Below, in pieces: positions 48,499-60,104 of a stretch of DNA of 64,000 nt. The position numbers and the translations under genes were made by a program. How positions within the stretch are numbered: the first letter of the stretch is position 1; every line of letters begins with the position of its first letter. Below the pieces are notes generated by a model. It ran no database searches. It was not told where the DNA came from and saw nothing but the letters and a program-made list of their open reading frames with translations. The stretch spans positions 99,923,001-99,987,000 of the forward strand of contig NC_134141.1 of the NCBI RefSeq assembly GCF_033958435.1. The letters run 5' to 3'. The stretch is from Carettochelys insculpta (Eukaryota > Chordata > Testudines > Carettochelyidae).

Positions 48499-48925
48499 TA
48501 TATGTGCAGTATCCTGAAAAAGTATGTCCCATTCAAAGACTTCTCATTTGCTGGCTCATTTTATTTCACTAAATGGGACTGCACCCCATAGATGATGTTA
48601 GGAGGAAGGCAGAGCAGAGAAAAGGGAAGGGGTGCAAAAAGGCTGAAGTGGAAACAGGAGAGTGCAGATTCACTTTCAGCAGACACATTGTCAAATTGTG
48701 TTCTCACATACACTAATGTCTATCAACAGTAACTGACTGAAATTTGACCGGGGAGACCAAGTGCCCTGGACATACTTTCCTTCTTGTTCCTAGCCTTGGT
48801 GGGGCTTTCCTATCAGTCCTTTTTTGTTTTAGTCTTTTCTTTCAGTCCCCCTCACAATGCCACCCTAAACATAGATCCTTCCTCACAACCCTGGCCCCTA
48901 CTTGATTTTTTTTTTTAAATTGGAG

Positions 48926-49101
48926 ATACACATCTCCTAGGACTGGTCATCTAGTCCAGTCTCCTGCCCTCTTAGGGGAACCAAGCACCATCCCTGACAT
49001 CTATTTTCCCCAATCCCTAAATGGCCTCCATAAGGATTGACCTCACAGCCCTGGGTTTAGCAGGCCAATATGCAAACCACTGAGCTATCCCTCCCCCCAG
49101 T
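48926..49101 (-). repeat. tRNA-derived SINE resembling turtle CryI
   Basis: On the minus strand it opens with a pol III-type head (GGGATAGCTCAGTGGTTTG as A box, GTGAGGTCAATCC as B box), followed by GGAGGCCATTTAGGGAT and a tail with GGACTAGATGACC-like sequence that resembles the CR1 3' end. This head-and-tail combination is that of the CryI family described in cryptodire turtles, the strongest lineage clue in the window. Confidence 0.85.
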
Positions 49102-49838
49102 TCTTCTGCCTAATGCTGAGTTTCTGAGTCCTCGTTTCCTCCCATATGAAGCAGCCCAGATAGCTCAGCTTTACGGTGAGCTATCACTTGCAACGCTACC
49201 TCACTATGGCTTATTACCTTCTGACTGTGAGTCACTGCTTCTAGGATCCTGCCTTACCCTGGCTGTCATAATAGAGGAAACTACCCAGGTAAGAAAAGGA
49301 AGGAGAAAATAAGTGGAGATGTGTTACTTCTAATGGGTGTCACAGTCCCACTACTCAAAACAGTATTGTTCAAGTTCCACTCAAAAGAAAGGAAAAAGAG
49401 GAAATGGAGAGCTGACGAGAAGGAGAACAGGAGATGCATTTATTAGAATTGCACAAAACTGTGTGAAAATAACATTTTTATTCTGACTTGTCTTCCGAAA
49501 CCAATAAATTCATCTACAATTTAAAAGTCAAACTTCATTTAATCATGTACAGTGTGTCAGTTAATCATGTACAGTATGTTGGTTAATCATGTGTAGAAGG
49601 AACCAAACGATACACTTCTGATCAAGAATTAGGTTCAAAATTATCAAAAGTTTTGGCATGTTCAGATCTAGTAGTGAAATCTTGGCTGTGTTGAAACCAA
49701 TGGCTGTTTTTTATTAACGTCAGCTGGTTCAGGATTGTATCCTAGGGCTGGCATTTAAATAAGTGTCTAGTGTGTCAGTCAGATCCTGTATGTAGTGTAG
49801 TTGTAAATATGTCAGTCCCAGGACTTTAGAAACAAAAG
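49102..49838. other. Intron, nothing recognised
   Basis: No gene. A short local triplication TTAATCATGTACAGTRTG / TTAATCATGTGTAG lies at 49538-49597. Confidence 0.5.
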
Positions 49839-50044
49839 GGCTGCCTCTACACTGCACTGTTTCCTTCAAGAGGAACCCCATCTACAGAGCAGCTTTTTCT
49901 TCTAGAAAAGGCTGTTCCAGAAGCAAGATCTCATGGGAATACGCAAATGAGGCATGAGATATCTAAATCTGCACCTCATTTGAATGTTCCCCATCACTCA
50001 TTAGCATGCCCCTTCCAGAAGGGCAGTGCACTGTAGACACAGCC
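49839..50044. mobile_element. Short Harbinger-like MITE, 206 bp
   Basis: It runs from GGCTGCCTCTACACTGC to GCACTGTAGACACAGCC, with inverted ends of the same type as the other families. The interior has CCTTCAAGAGGAA, ATGAGGCATGAGAT and TTAGCATGCCCCTTCCAG. Confidence 0.7.
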
Positions 50045-50284
50045 CAGATATCTTTCTCTCCAAAAGAAGCTGGTCCAATAAAAGGTATTAGATCATCAGT
50101 CTTGGTCAGGTTTGTTCGTTCAGATCCTGAGTCAGATCCCCCAAAGCCCAAGATGGTAGTGTATACGATTTTGTTCCAAGCACATCATTAACCAATTGAA
50201 GCTAGGAGCTAATGTTATAATGTCACAGATCTGTGCATGCACAAATGGGGCTTTGGTATGCTACTACAATACTTGAAGCTAACT

Positions 50285-51790
50285 ATGGAAATGTAGAGCT
50301 AAAAGAGACTATAAGAGGTTATCAAGTCCATCATCCTGTGCTGGGGTGAGTCTAAGTAAACCTATATCTCTCCTGACAGGTGTTTGACCAAACTTCTCTT
50401 TAAAACCTCCAGTGATGGGGTTTCAACAACCTCCCTTGGTAAACTGTCCTTATAGTTACAAAATTTCTCCTAGCATGTGACCTAACTTCCTGGCACTGCA
50501 AATTACCAGCAGTGGGCCTGGAGAACAATTGAGCACAGTCCTTTTTATAACATCTCTTCACATATTTGGAAAATTGTTCTCAGGTCCGCCCCTCCACCCC
50601 ATTTCTTGATTCAGGATGAAACATGCCTAGTATTATTAATTTTTTCTCATAATTTAGGTTTTCTAACTCATCCTTTTTGTAGTTCTCACCGGATTTTCCC
50701 CAGTTTGACCATGTCTTAAGGCATGGTGCTCACCAGCAGCCCAGATACAATACTCAGCTTCATCAGTGCCAGGTGGGCAGGATGATTATCTCACGTCTTA
50801 CATATGAAAGTTTTGTTAATGCATCAGAGTATGATATTAGCCCTTTGCAGCTTCACTACATTGGCTTATGTTCCATTTTTAATCCACTGTAATCCCCATA
50901 TCCTTCTCAGCTGTGCTAATGTCCATCCAAGTACTCCCTACTTTGTATTTATACTTGACTTTTTTGTTCCGAAGTGTGTAGTACTTTCCACTTTAAGGAA
51001 TTTTAACTTTTTCTTTACAACCATTATCAAATTTATCAAGGTCATTTTGAATTTTAACCTGTCCTCCAAAGTGCTCGTATCCCCATCCATACATTTTATA
51101 TGCACATTCTTCACCTCATTACCTAAGTTCTAACTATTTCTTTTTGAGAACAGTTTTTCAACTACTTAAACATGCACCTTATAGTGACTTCATCTCGACC
51201 CCATTCATCTGGTTTACTTTTGAGAATGATTGCTTAATAATTTGTTTAATATCTTTCCAAATTTGACCTGCTTGTAATTTCCTGGATCGTCCTTTTCCCC
51301 TCTTTTTAAAAAATAGATACTGTGTTTGCCCTTCGCCAGTCCTCTGGGACTTTACATGTCCTTCATGAGTTCTCAAAGATAATCATTAATGGTTCTGAGA
51401 TTGCTTCAGCTAGTTCCTTAAGTGCCCCAGGGTGAATTTTGTCAGGCCTCTTCAAGCCTATCTTTATATTCTTTAACATTTTTTTCCATATTCTGGCTTG
51501 TATGCCTTCGCTTTAGTTGTTAATATTAATTGTGTGAACTATTCACACTTAACCTTTTTCATTAAAGCAAGTAAAATCATTAAATTCTTGAGCCTTCTTC
51601 ACGTTGTCCATTATTAACTCTTTCCCCTCTAAATAGTGGACCTACACTTTCTGTGATCTTTCTCTTGCCTCTAATGTATTTCTAGAAACCCTGTTTATTG
51701 TCTTCATCCCTTAGTAGATGAAACTCATTTTGTACCTTATTCTTTATGATTTTATCTCTAATAGTTTGCTTCTTCATAAAACAAATGTAA
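50285..51790 (-). mobile_element. Old CR1/L3-type LINE remnant
   Basis: Blocks that match the complement of CR1/L3 elements occur in order: AAGTCCATCATCCTGTGCTG, TTAAAACCTCCAGTGATGGG, CTAACTTCCTGGCACTG, then TTCGCCAGTCCTCTGGGACT, GCTTCAGCTAGTTCCTTAAG and GGTGAATTTTGTCAGGCC, and finally GTGGACCTACACTTTC. It is strongly diverged, with no long ORF. Confidence 0.75.
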
Positions 51791-51999
51791 AGCTTAAAAA
51801 TACCAAAAAGAATATGTTTGAAGTAGAAACAGTAACCTAATTGACCAAACAGTACACCATTATATGAAGAGTGTTATGGGAAAAGTAGTGAGTGGAAAAG
51901 ACCACCCAATTTTTAAATCGGAGTTAAAATATTTATTTTTTGAAGTCCTGAAATATTTCACATGTTGTCAAAACTGTAGAAGTAGGCATCCTTCAGTCT
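51791..51999. other. Spacer between two LINE copies
   Basis: AT-rich, no feature recognised. Confidence 0.4.
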
Positions 52000-54055
52000 A
52001 TGTAGACTATGGATCATGCCCTTCATAGTTCCATTTGGGATCATCATTTGCAGAGTCGACTGTGACTGTGAAGGCCCACACAAGAGTGACAGTCCTTGCT
52101 GCATCTGTTGCATGTGTTATGGGTGTCTGACAGGTCCTTACTGTGCTTTCTGTGGGCTCGCTTCTCCTCTGCTAGCTGTCTGATCCTCATCTCACCCTTC
52201 TGAAGGCCCTTGTGTAGTTCCTGCCTCCATCTGCTGCGATTGTCTGCCAGCTCCTCCCAGCTGTCCGGCTCGATGTCTACCTCCCTGAGGTCCCTCTTGC
52301 AAACATCTTTGTAGCACAATTAGGGGCATCCCAGAGATCTTTTGCCAGAGGCTAGCTTGCCATACAGGATGTCTTTTGGAATCCTTCCATCATTCATCCT
52401 GTGGACGTGGCCAAGCCAGCAGAGCTGCCACTGCCTGAGGAGGGTGTGCATGGTTGGGATTCCAGCTTGCTCAAGGACGGTGGTGTTGGACAGTCTGTCC
52501 TTCCATGATATTCCAAGGATATGCCTGAGGCAGCGCAAGTGGAAGACGTTTAGCCTCTTTTCCTGGAGGGTGTACAGGGTCCAAGACTCGCTGCTGTAAA
52601 GGAGGGTGCTGAGGATGCAGGCTCTGTAGACTTTCATTTTGGGGTGGGTGTACAACTTGATCTTATTCCACACTCTCTTGCTGAGCCTGGACAGAGTTGT
52701 GGCTGCTTTTCCAATCCTCCTATTTAGCTCAGTCTCCAATGATGGGGTGTCAGTGATGGTGGACCCAAGGTAAACGAACTCGTGGATGACCTCTAACGTA
52801 TAGTTGTCAATGCTGATTGATGGAGGTTCAGCAACGTCCTGACCAAGTACGTTTGTCTTCTTTAGGCTGATGGAAAGCCCGAAGTCCTTGCACGCTTTGG
52901 AGAACTGATCCAGCAGTTTCTGAAGCTGGTCTTCTGTGTGTGACACTACAGCAGCATCATCTGCGAACAGCAGATCTCTGATGAGGACTTCCTGCACCTT
53001 AGATTTAGCTTTCAGCCTTGCAAGATTAAACAGTTTCCCATCAGATCTTGTGTGCAAAAAGATGCCCTCTGTTGAAGATCCAAAGGGGTGCTTCAGGAGG
53101 AGTGCGAAGAAGATCCTGAACAATGTCGGAGCAAGGATGCATCCTTGTTTCATGCCGCTCCTGATGCTGAAAACATCTGATAATGTGCCGTCATATTGGA
53201 TGGTTCCTCTCATGTCTTTGTGGAAAGACTGGATCATCTTGAGTAACTGTGGTGGACAGCCTATCTTGTGGAGCAGTTTGAACAGTCCATCCCTGCTGAC
53301 CAAGTCGAAGGCCTTGGTCAGGTCGATGAAGGCAATATAGAGTGGCTTCCTCTGCTCCCTGCATTTCTCCTGCAGCTGCCTCAGAGAGTAGACCATGTCA
53401 GTGGTAGCTCTCTCTGCGCGGAATCCGCGCTGTGATTCGGGATACACCCTCTCAGCAATCTTCTGGAGTCTGCTGAGGATGACGCGAGCAAACAGTTTAC
53501 CAGTGATGCTTAGGAGGGAGATTCCACGGTAGTTGTTGCAGTCGCTTCTGTCTCCTTTTATACAAGGTTACAATGTTAGCATAGCACATATCCTGTGGAA
53601 TCTCTCCCTCTCTCCAGCACAGGCACATTAACTCATGTAGGGGTTCCAGAAGGGTGTCCATGGCACACTTGATTACCTTTGGTGGTATACCATCCTGGCC
53701 TGGGGCCTTTCCTACTGCAATGCTGTCGATGGCTTTCTTTAGTTTGTCCACAGGGGGTTCCTGATCCAGTTTGACCATTACTGGTAGGAGCTTGATGGCA
53801 TTGAGGGCTGTATCAACCACAATGTTCTCGTGTGAGTACAGCTCGGAGCAGTGCTTGACCCAGTGCTCCATCTGTTTGGCTTTGTCAGCAATGACTTCAC
53901 CAGATTTGGATTTCAGAGGTGCCATCTTGTTCTGGTTGTGTCCTAATGCCTTCTTGATGCCCTCGTACATTCCCCTGAGATTACCAGAGTCAGCACTGGT
54001 CTGGATGCTGCTGCATAGCTTGAGCCAGTAGTTGTTGGCACAGCTCCTGAAGTGT
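52000..54055 (-). mobile_element. Non-LTR retrotransposon, 5'-truncated, RT domain largely readable
   Basis: On the minus strand the ORF is readable from about 54055 (GMYEGIKKALG, GKAPGQDGIPPKVIK) to about 52044. Reverse-transcriptase motifs in order are: SQRGFRAERATTDMV, motif A IAFIDLTKAFD, motif B SGMKQGCILAPTLF, motif C LLFADDAAVV, then the thumb region FVYLGSTITD, WLGHVHRMNDGRIPKD and a CYKDVCKRDL tail. A Cys/His finger (CNRCSKDCHSCVGLHSHSR) closes the protein. There is one frameshift near 53500 and one in-frame TAA at 52320-52322, so it is inactive but much better kept than the copy at 20371. The endonuclease domain is missing. Clade uncertain (RTE-like or L2/CR1-like). Confidence 0.92.
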
Positions 54056-55539
54056 CATTATAAACTATGTTGTATTTGCAAACTCACTTTGGAGGTAAGT
54101 GGAGACTTGCATATCCTATGGGATGATTAAAAGATTCAAAGATTATAGAGCCAAGTATAACTTCAGAACTGTGCAAATTGGTTAAAATATATTAAAGAAC
54201 AGAATTACCAGGCACGCAGATGAATACAATTTGTTGGGGAAGAATCAATATTCCTTTTGTGAATACCTTACTGATGTACTAAAATTCTCCAAGAACATCA
54301 TCAACCACTACATCAAATGGTACTGATTCCAAATGACGACATATATTGAATTGTCATCTGAATTTGTGTTAATTGTGACTACAAATGAGTAGCTTTGGAA
54401 GTTTTGTTTTGCCAGCACTCACTCTCAGGGAATCAACATTAGCAAAGAACAGACTTGAAACAGTGCCAGGTTTGGATAACTATCCAGAAGGTTTGGATAC
54501 TTTTCTGACCTATTGGAACTTCAGTAGCATGTAACGTTGGCTTGGTTACCTCACAGTTGTAGGCTTCCTTACCATATTTCCAGCACTTCTCTTTCCAGGT
54601 GATATTTTGATACTTTTGGTTCTCATCCAAGCTGGGAATCAAATTAAAAAGATGTGTTATGACATTAGAGCTTTGAGAACCTGCAGACTATGGAGGGACC
54701 AAAGCTTTGTGACTGGGCATGGAAGGCATTTTTTCCTTCCTTTTTTCTTCTCTTTCTAAAGAGCTCTAGGAAACACACTAGAGAAATACAATGCAGGAAG
54801 CTCAATAGTGCTCTATCACAAAGGTCAAGCAAGGAAATTAAGCAACAGTGAGGAAATTTGAATATTCTTTATCAGACTGCCTTTACTGAAAACTTAGTTA
54901 AACCATAGCCTTCAAGGAACTATTTTGTCTGCAGCTGAAGTTAATATAACGATACTTCCAATATGGAAAAATGTGTATGAAAAGTTGAATAAACACAGTA
55001 ATCAACTAGAAAAGGATAAGTATCCTGAAGACCATCATTTAATATGGATTCCCAAAAACTGATTGAGTTAACTCTATATCCAATGGGTTGCAGATACACA
55101 TTTACATTATCTAAATGATTCTGCATTATCTTATGCATTTACAGAGGCTGACTTACTACTAATGTAAGTTATAAATAACAGCCGTGAAGTCTGTAGAATT
55201 ACCCTAGGGTAAAATTGGTGCTCATGAAACTTGATTGAGACCTGAGTTTTGTTAAAAAAGCTAATTACTCCAATATGCAAACAGTAGAAGAAAGTTATTA
55301 TTAATCCCTTTACTATTAAACCTAGCACCATGCTGGTTTTTCATCACAGACGACACAGGAAAATAGTCAATACTCTTAAAAAAAAAGATGAAAATGTCAT
55401 TGATTTAACAGATCAATGCATAACGCTAGAGTTTTCAGATATAACTGAAATATATTTAAGTGCAGTGTTAATGAATAATTACTGTGTATCAGAACCCTTT
55501 AAAAATATACTGAAGTTTCCAAAGTCCCTGGACACAATT
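54056..55539. other. AT-rich intron, nothing recognised
   Basis: Unique-looking sequence up to the Harbinger element, with no coding or repeat content I can name. Confidence 0.45.
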
Positions 55540-55966
55540 GCTACGTCTACACTGGGATGGTACATCGAAATAGCTTATTTCGATGTAGCGAAATCAAAAT
55601 AAGCTATTTCGATGAGTAGCATCTACACATCCTCCAGGGCTGGTGCCGTCGACATTCAACTTCGACGTAGGACAGCACTACATCGAAATAGGCGCTGCAG
55701 GGAGCATCTGCACACAAAAGTGGCCCAAATCGAAATAAGGGTGCCAGGAAAAGCTGCGGACAGGGTCACAGGGCGGACTAGCACTTCCGGGGCAACAGCT
55801 AGCCGCTCCCTTAAAGGGCCCCTCCCAGACACACTCAGCCTGCACAGCAGCCTGCAGAGCCACAAGCACACACACCCCATGTAAGCAACATGGACCCCCA
55901 GCAGCAGCAGCAGCAGCAGCCAGAGGCCCACATACCCACCCCTGGAGCAGGCATCAGGACACCCCC

Positions 55967-57020
55967 ATGCGACGTGCCCTCACCATTGAGAAACGGGTCG
56001 GCATCGCTGTCTGGAAGCTGGCCACTCCAGACAGCTACCGATCCATAGGGCAGCAGTTCGGCGTGGGCAAGGCCACCGCCGGGGCTGTCGTCACGGAGGT
56101 AAGAGGACCCAGGGGGAGAGGGGAGCCCGGGTGGGAGCAGGTGCCCGGGGAGGAGAGGGAGCTCAGGGAAGAGGGAGAGCCCTGGGGGAAGGGGGAGCCC
56201 AGGGAGAGGGCCAGACACACCCTGCACACCCCTCACGGGTGCTCTCTCATATCCTTCCCGTGCAGGTGGTCCGCGCAATCAATGCCCTGCTCCTCCACAG
56301 GCTCGTGTGGCTTGGGGACCCGGATGCCGCCATCGCGGGGTTTGCCAGCCTGGGCTTCCCTAATTGCTTTGGGGCTCTAGATGGGACCCATATCCCCATC
56401 CGTGCCCCGGAGCACAGCAGAGGATGCTTCCTGAATAGGAAGGGATACCATTCTGTGGTCCTCCAGGCCTTGGTGGACAGCCGGGGCTGCTTCTTTGACA
56501 TTTATGTTGGCTGGCCTGGCAGCACCCATGATGCCCGGGTGTTCAGAAATTTGGGCCTGTGCCGCTGGCTGGAGACAGGGACCTACATCCCCAAGCAGGA
56601 GATCCCGCTGGGGGACATCACCATGCCCCTCTGCCTCGTCGCAGACGCAGCGTACCCACTCCGGCCCTGGCTCATGCGCCCCTACACAGGCCATATCAGT
56701 GCCATCCAGGAGTGGTTCAACACCTGCTTGAACTATTAGCGCCAGGTGGCCAAGCAGACTTTCAGCCACCTCAAAGGCTGTTGGAGGTGTCTCCTCACCT
56801 GCCTGGATGCAGGGGTCACCAACATCCCCCAGGTTGTGGGCGCATGCAGCGCACTCCACAACCTGGTGGAGAGCAAGGGAGAGGCCTTCTTCCAGGGCTG
56901 GGCTGTGGAGGCTGGCAGGGCCGACGCCCAGCCACCTGCTGCCCCCAGTCGCCAGGTCAACCCTGAGGGGATCCAGGTCCGGGAGGCCCTGCGGGCCCAT
57001 TTTGAGCAGGCTGCGGGGTG
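55967..57020 (+). pseudogene. Harbinger transposase (HARBI1-like DDE nuclease), inactive
   Basis: Exon 1 (to 56098) encodes MRRALTIEKRVGIAVWKL and a helix-turn-helix-like segment SYRSIGQQFGVGKATAGAVV. A 167-bp intron (GTAAGAGG at 56099, GTGCAG ending at 56265) leads to exon 2. The DDE core shows GALDGTHIPI (first Asp, 56380-56382) and GSTHDARVF (second Asp, 56530-56532), then VADAAYPLRPWLMRPY. An in-frame TAG at 56737-56739 interrupts the protein just before the third catalytic motif. There the family Glu (VE.tFg.LK) is replaced by Lys (AKQTFSHLK, AAG at 56752-56754). The frame then runs to TGA at 57018. An upstream ATG at 55890, followed by a CAG repeat, is out of frame with exon 1, so the true start is also broken or lies elsewhere. 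The protein normally cuts and pastes the element with 3-bp target duplications. Confidence 0.92.
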
Positions 57021-57239
57021 AACGCTGGCAGGGCCAGCTGCTGGTGAGCCACCCACCGCACCCGCACATCCCCCACAACACTACCTGCCCCCATGCCCAC
57101 ACCACTGAGCACCAGAGAGCACACACCACCCACACACTTCTTTTGTAAATAAACTAAACAAAACAATGAGCTCTACATTAAGAAGGGGGGAACTATGTAC
57201 ATGAGGGGGCAGCTCATAAAGGGGGCTGGAACAAATAAA

Positions 57240-57598
57240 TTATTTACAATTATGGGGGGAATATGTGCAAAGGAGGGGGGTCTGGGGGGGCAACGTCCTT
57301 GGCCCTTCACCCCTATTGTCCAGTGCATAGCGTGGGGGGGGGCACGACCCATGTCTGGGCCGGAGGCCCCATTGAGGCTGGGTGGGGCCAGGAGAACCGG
57401 CAGATATGGGCGGGCTGGTTCCTGAGGCCCATGGTCCTCCTCGGCGGCAGGCTCCAGGACAGCTGCTGGTGGAGGGTGGCTTGGAGGGGTGGCAGGGGGG
57501 AGCCAACTGCTCCGCAGTCTGCTCAAAGGTCCGCATGAAGGCCCCCCAAGCCTCCTGGCGCCAGGCCAGCGCTCACACCTCAGTCTGTGAAGATCCAC
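57240..57598 (-). pseudogene. Harbinger second ORF (Myb-like partner), C-terminal part only
   Basis: The minus-strand frame reads AWRQEAWGAFMRTFEQTAEQ, followed by a Pro/Ser-rich tail ending in CTYSPHNCK at a stop at 57240. The helix rich in Arg, Glu and Gln followed by a disordered tail is what I expect C-terminal to the Myb/SANT-like domain of the partner protein that brings transposase to the nucleus and the ends. The N-terminal DNA-binding domain is absent because the element is truncated at 57598. Its 3' end converges with the transposase gene across about 220 bp. Identification relies on context more than motif. Confidence 0.6.
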
Positions 57599-57910
57599 TT
57601 CGTAGTCTCTCTCTCCCAGTTCACCTTTGTTTCTCCTCCTATCCTCTCTCCCCTCAGTCCTTCTTTCTGACTTTCCCCTACTTTCTGTCCCATATCTCAT
57701 CTCTTGTGTCTCTCTCATTGAGCTCCATCTTTATTCTTTCTCTCTGTTATTTCATCAATTTCTCTCCCCTTCCCTTCCTATCCACTGGCACTTTCTCATC
57801 TTCTCACTCTCTTTGTCTTCCTGTTCTTACACCTCTCCTATAGCTTTTCTATCCCACTTTCTCTATGTCCATGGTGGCTTCCTCTCTCTCTCTCTCTCTG
57901 TACCTACCAG
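57599..57910. repeat. Pyrimidine-rich tract, ~300 bp
   Basis: The plus strand is dominated by C and T, with repeated CTCTCTCTC, TTTCTCC and CCCCTTCCC strings and a (TC)n run at 57880-57900. It abuts the broken end of the Harbinger element. Long frames across it are an effect of composition. Confidence 0.8.
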
Positions 57911-60104
57911 TGCTGCTACCAAAACAGAAATTAGGCTGGGTTCAGATAAAGGGATAGAAGGCTGCTTGACATCACTGGGGGCAGGCAAATCAGGAACAGA
58001 TAGCTATTGTCTTTTCCTGGTCTTCAGACAAATTAAGGCAATCTGGTGTCCCACGCATATTTATGACACAGGTCCCTCTCATTGGTCCACCCTCAACTAT
58101 GATTGGAGATGTCACACAGTTCCGTTTTCAGAGAGACAGTGACAGAAGCAAGGGACACCCTAATCCCCACTAAGAAATGGATATAGGGGGAAGAAACCGA
58201 CATCTATTCACCCCCAGAGAGACAGGAGAGGCAGCAGGGCCTTCCCTGCAATACTTATCCCAATAAATGGGGTGTGTTTACTTGGGTGGCTGGCTTACTG
58301 CACTCTTCTCCTTCCACACAAAGGCCTCTGGTGAACAAGTGTTAAAAAGGATTGCCCCCCCACACCCACGCCTGAGCAATGATTCTGTGTTCCTAGCACC
58401 CCATGGAGAATTGGACAGTTCATACCTTTCAGAGTTACCATTTCAGACTGTCTGCAAATTCACATGGATGTCAAGGCATCATTTTTACACTCACTTCACA
58501 TTTTCTAAGTATCTTTGCAAACAGGGGCTAGATGCTTCTTTTAAATAAAAGCTCAGATTCTGATGTCATGTGAGTCCAAGAGCTTAGAGTCAAGGACTGT
58601 GAGAAAGATAAGCAATAATGCTGTATTATGAGAAACAGCAAGGCAGTTGTCACGATTCCCAGTGATCTTCAATCTGACCTGGTTTCCTCTGCTGCTATCC
58701 TCACTTCTTTCCACTGATTTCCTGAGAGCCAATCAGCATAAGCACAGGGAAAGGGTCAGCCTTTGGAGTCAAGATGCGCAGTCTATTTATTTTCTACACT
58801 ACCACTGCCTCTGACTGACTGACCCCAGAGGTCACATGCAGCAAGAACCACTATTCTGCTCCCTATACATGGGCTTATGCTTTCTAAACATACCTGACTC
58901 ATGGTTGGGAACAAAGAAAGAAAGAACTGAGTAAAGCAGAATGTCTTTATTTGCTCTCCATTGCTTAAAGAAGAGTTTGCAGATAAAACTGTGAAATCCA
59001 GGCCTTATTCAAGTCTATCAGAGGTCTGTCGTTGATTATAGTGGTGTCAATATTGCACCATCTGCCTTTTTGAACCTATCCAACTCATTTATCTCTCTTT
59101 TACAGCTGTGCCTCTTGCACAAGTTGATGCATGCCATATTTTTCAATCACTCTCTAATTCGACACTTCCTCAGCCAAAGCTGCAGGATCCATGCATTCTT
59201 TGTTATCATGTAATTTTTGTTTATCCTCCAGTCTCCTCACCAAAAGAAGGAGAAGAAGCTGAAGCAACAGCGTATATCGTACAAAGCTAAGTATAGAGCT
59301 ATCAAATTGTTGAGACCCAAGTCAAAGGGAATGATGTAGTTCTTCTTTTGAAGAGGCAATGTCCCCTTGTCCTTAGAGACCCTGCTGTTTTCACCTTACC
59401 ATTACGTAATGACATTCTCTTGAGGGAGTATCCTAAGGTGTCAGTAACACCATACAAGGGGTGGGAGGTATACATTTGCCCTGGGCTTTTTAGTGGAAAG
59501 CAAGAGATTGATGGGGATAACAACTTCCTGCCATTGGGATGCTTCTTTGCCTTGTGCTCTTTTTCCAGTTTTTTTTTTTTTCATTTTGGAGCCTCCATTC
59601 TTTATTTTTAATTTTCTCTCTTAACTCTTATGCCACACATATGTTTCCTTGGTCAGCAAGTGACATGAATCTGGTAAATGCTAAGGCAGTCTTTGTGAAT
59701 CTTGCCATCTAGTGGTAACCCTTAAAATCTTGATAGATTATATTAAATCATTATTGCTGCATTACCTAAATTTCTTATATTTGCTGTAGTGTATGACTGG
59801 GACACACTGTTGTTACTGAAGTAATATTTAGCTTTCTAGGGAAATCGCCATAATATAAAAAGCACCAGTGTTTGCATGTCCATGTGGTTTTTGTAACGTG
59901 ATTATACGTGTATATATGGATGAGCACACATAACATTTTGTCGTGCTTTTAATACATTGGCTGCTAACTATGCTCTGTGGATTGTCTCGTCTCTGAATCT
60001 ATCTTCATGCACAATTCCAATCATTCCTACGAAATGTTCTTCAGTGTTGTAGCTTGTAAACTGTGTGCACAGAATTGAATATACTCTCTAAGGGAGTTTT
60101 CTAA
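57911..60104. other. Intron, nothing firmly recognised
   Basis: 57911-58260 has a mixed composition with a CCCAATAAATGGGG signal at 58259 and could be part of an LTR or another repeat, but I could not place it. The rest is unique-looking. Confidence 0.4.

Larger units (their letters stand above)
55540..57598 (+). mobile_element. Harbinger (PIF/Harbinger) DNA transposon, 3'-truncated
   Basis: The left end GCTACGTCTACACTGGG and the following TCGAAATAGCTTATTTCGAT subterminal repeats match the ~711-bp MITEs at 27604 and elsewhere. Inside are a transposase gene on the plus strand and, tail to tail, the 3' part of a second gene on the minus strand, the two-gene set typical of the superfamily. The right end is missing: the second gene breaks off near 57598 at a pyrimidine-rich tract. 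It is much more GC-rich than the surrounding intron. Confidence 0.93.

Noticed and set aside
55835..57135. Long minus-strand frames of 147 and 252 residues over the transposase gene
   Set aside because: GC-rich antisense shadows of the transposase. The plus-strand frame has the DDE motifs and a proper intron.
57382..58142. Frames of 153 and 171 residues over 57382-58142
   Set aside because: They run through the pyrimidine-rich tract and give Ser/Leu/Phe-rich low-complexity peptides with no motif.
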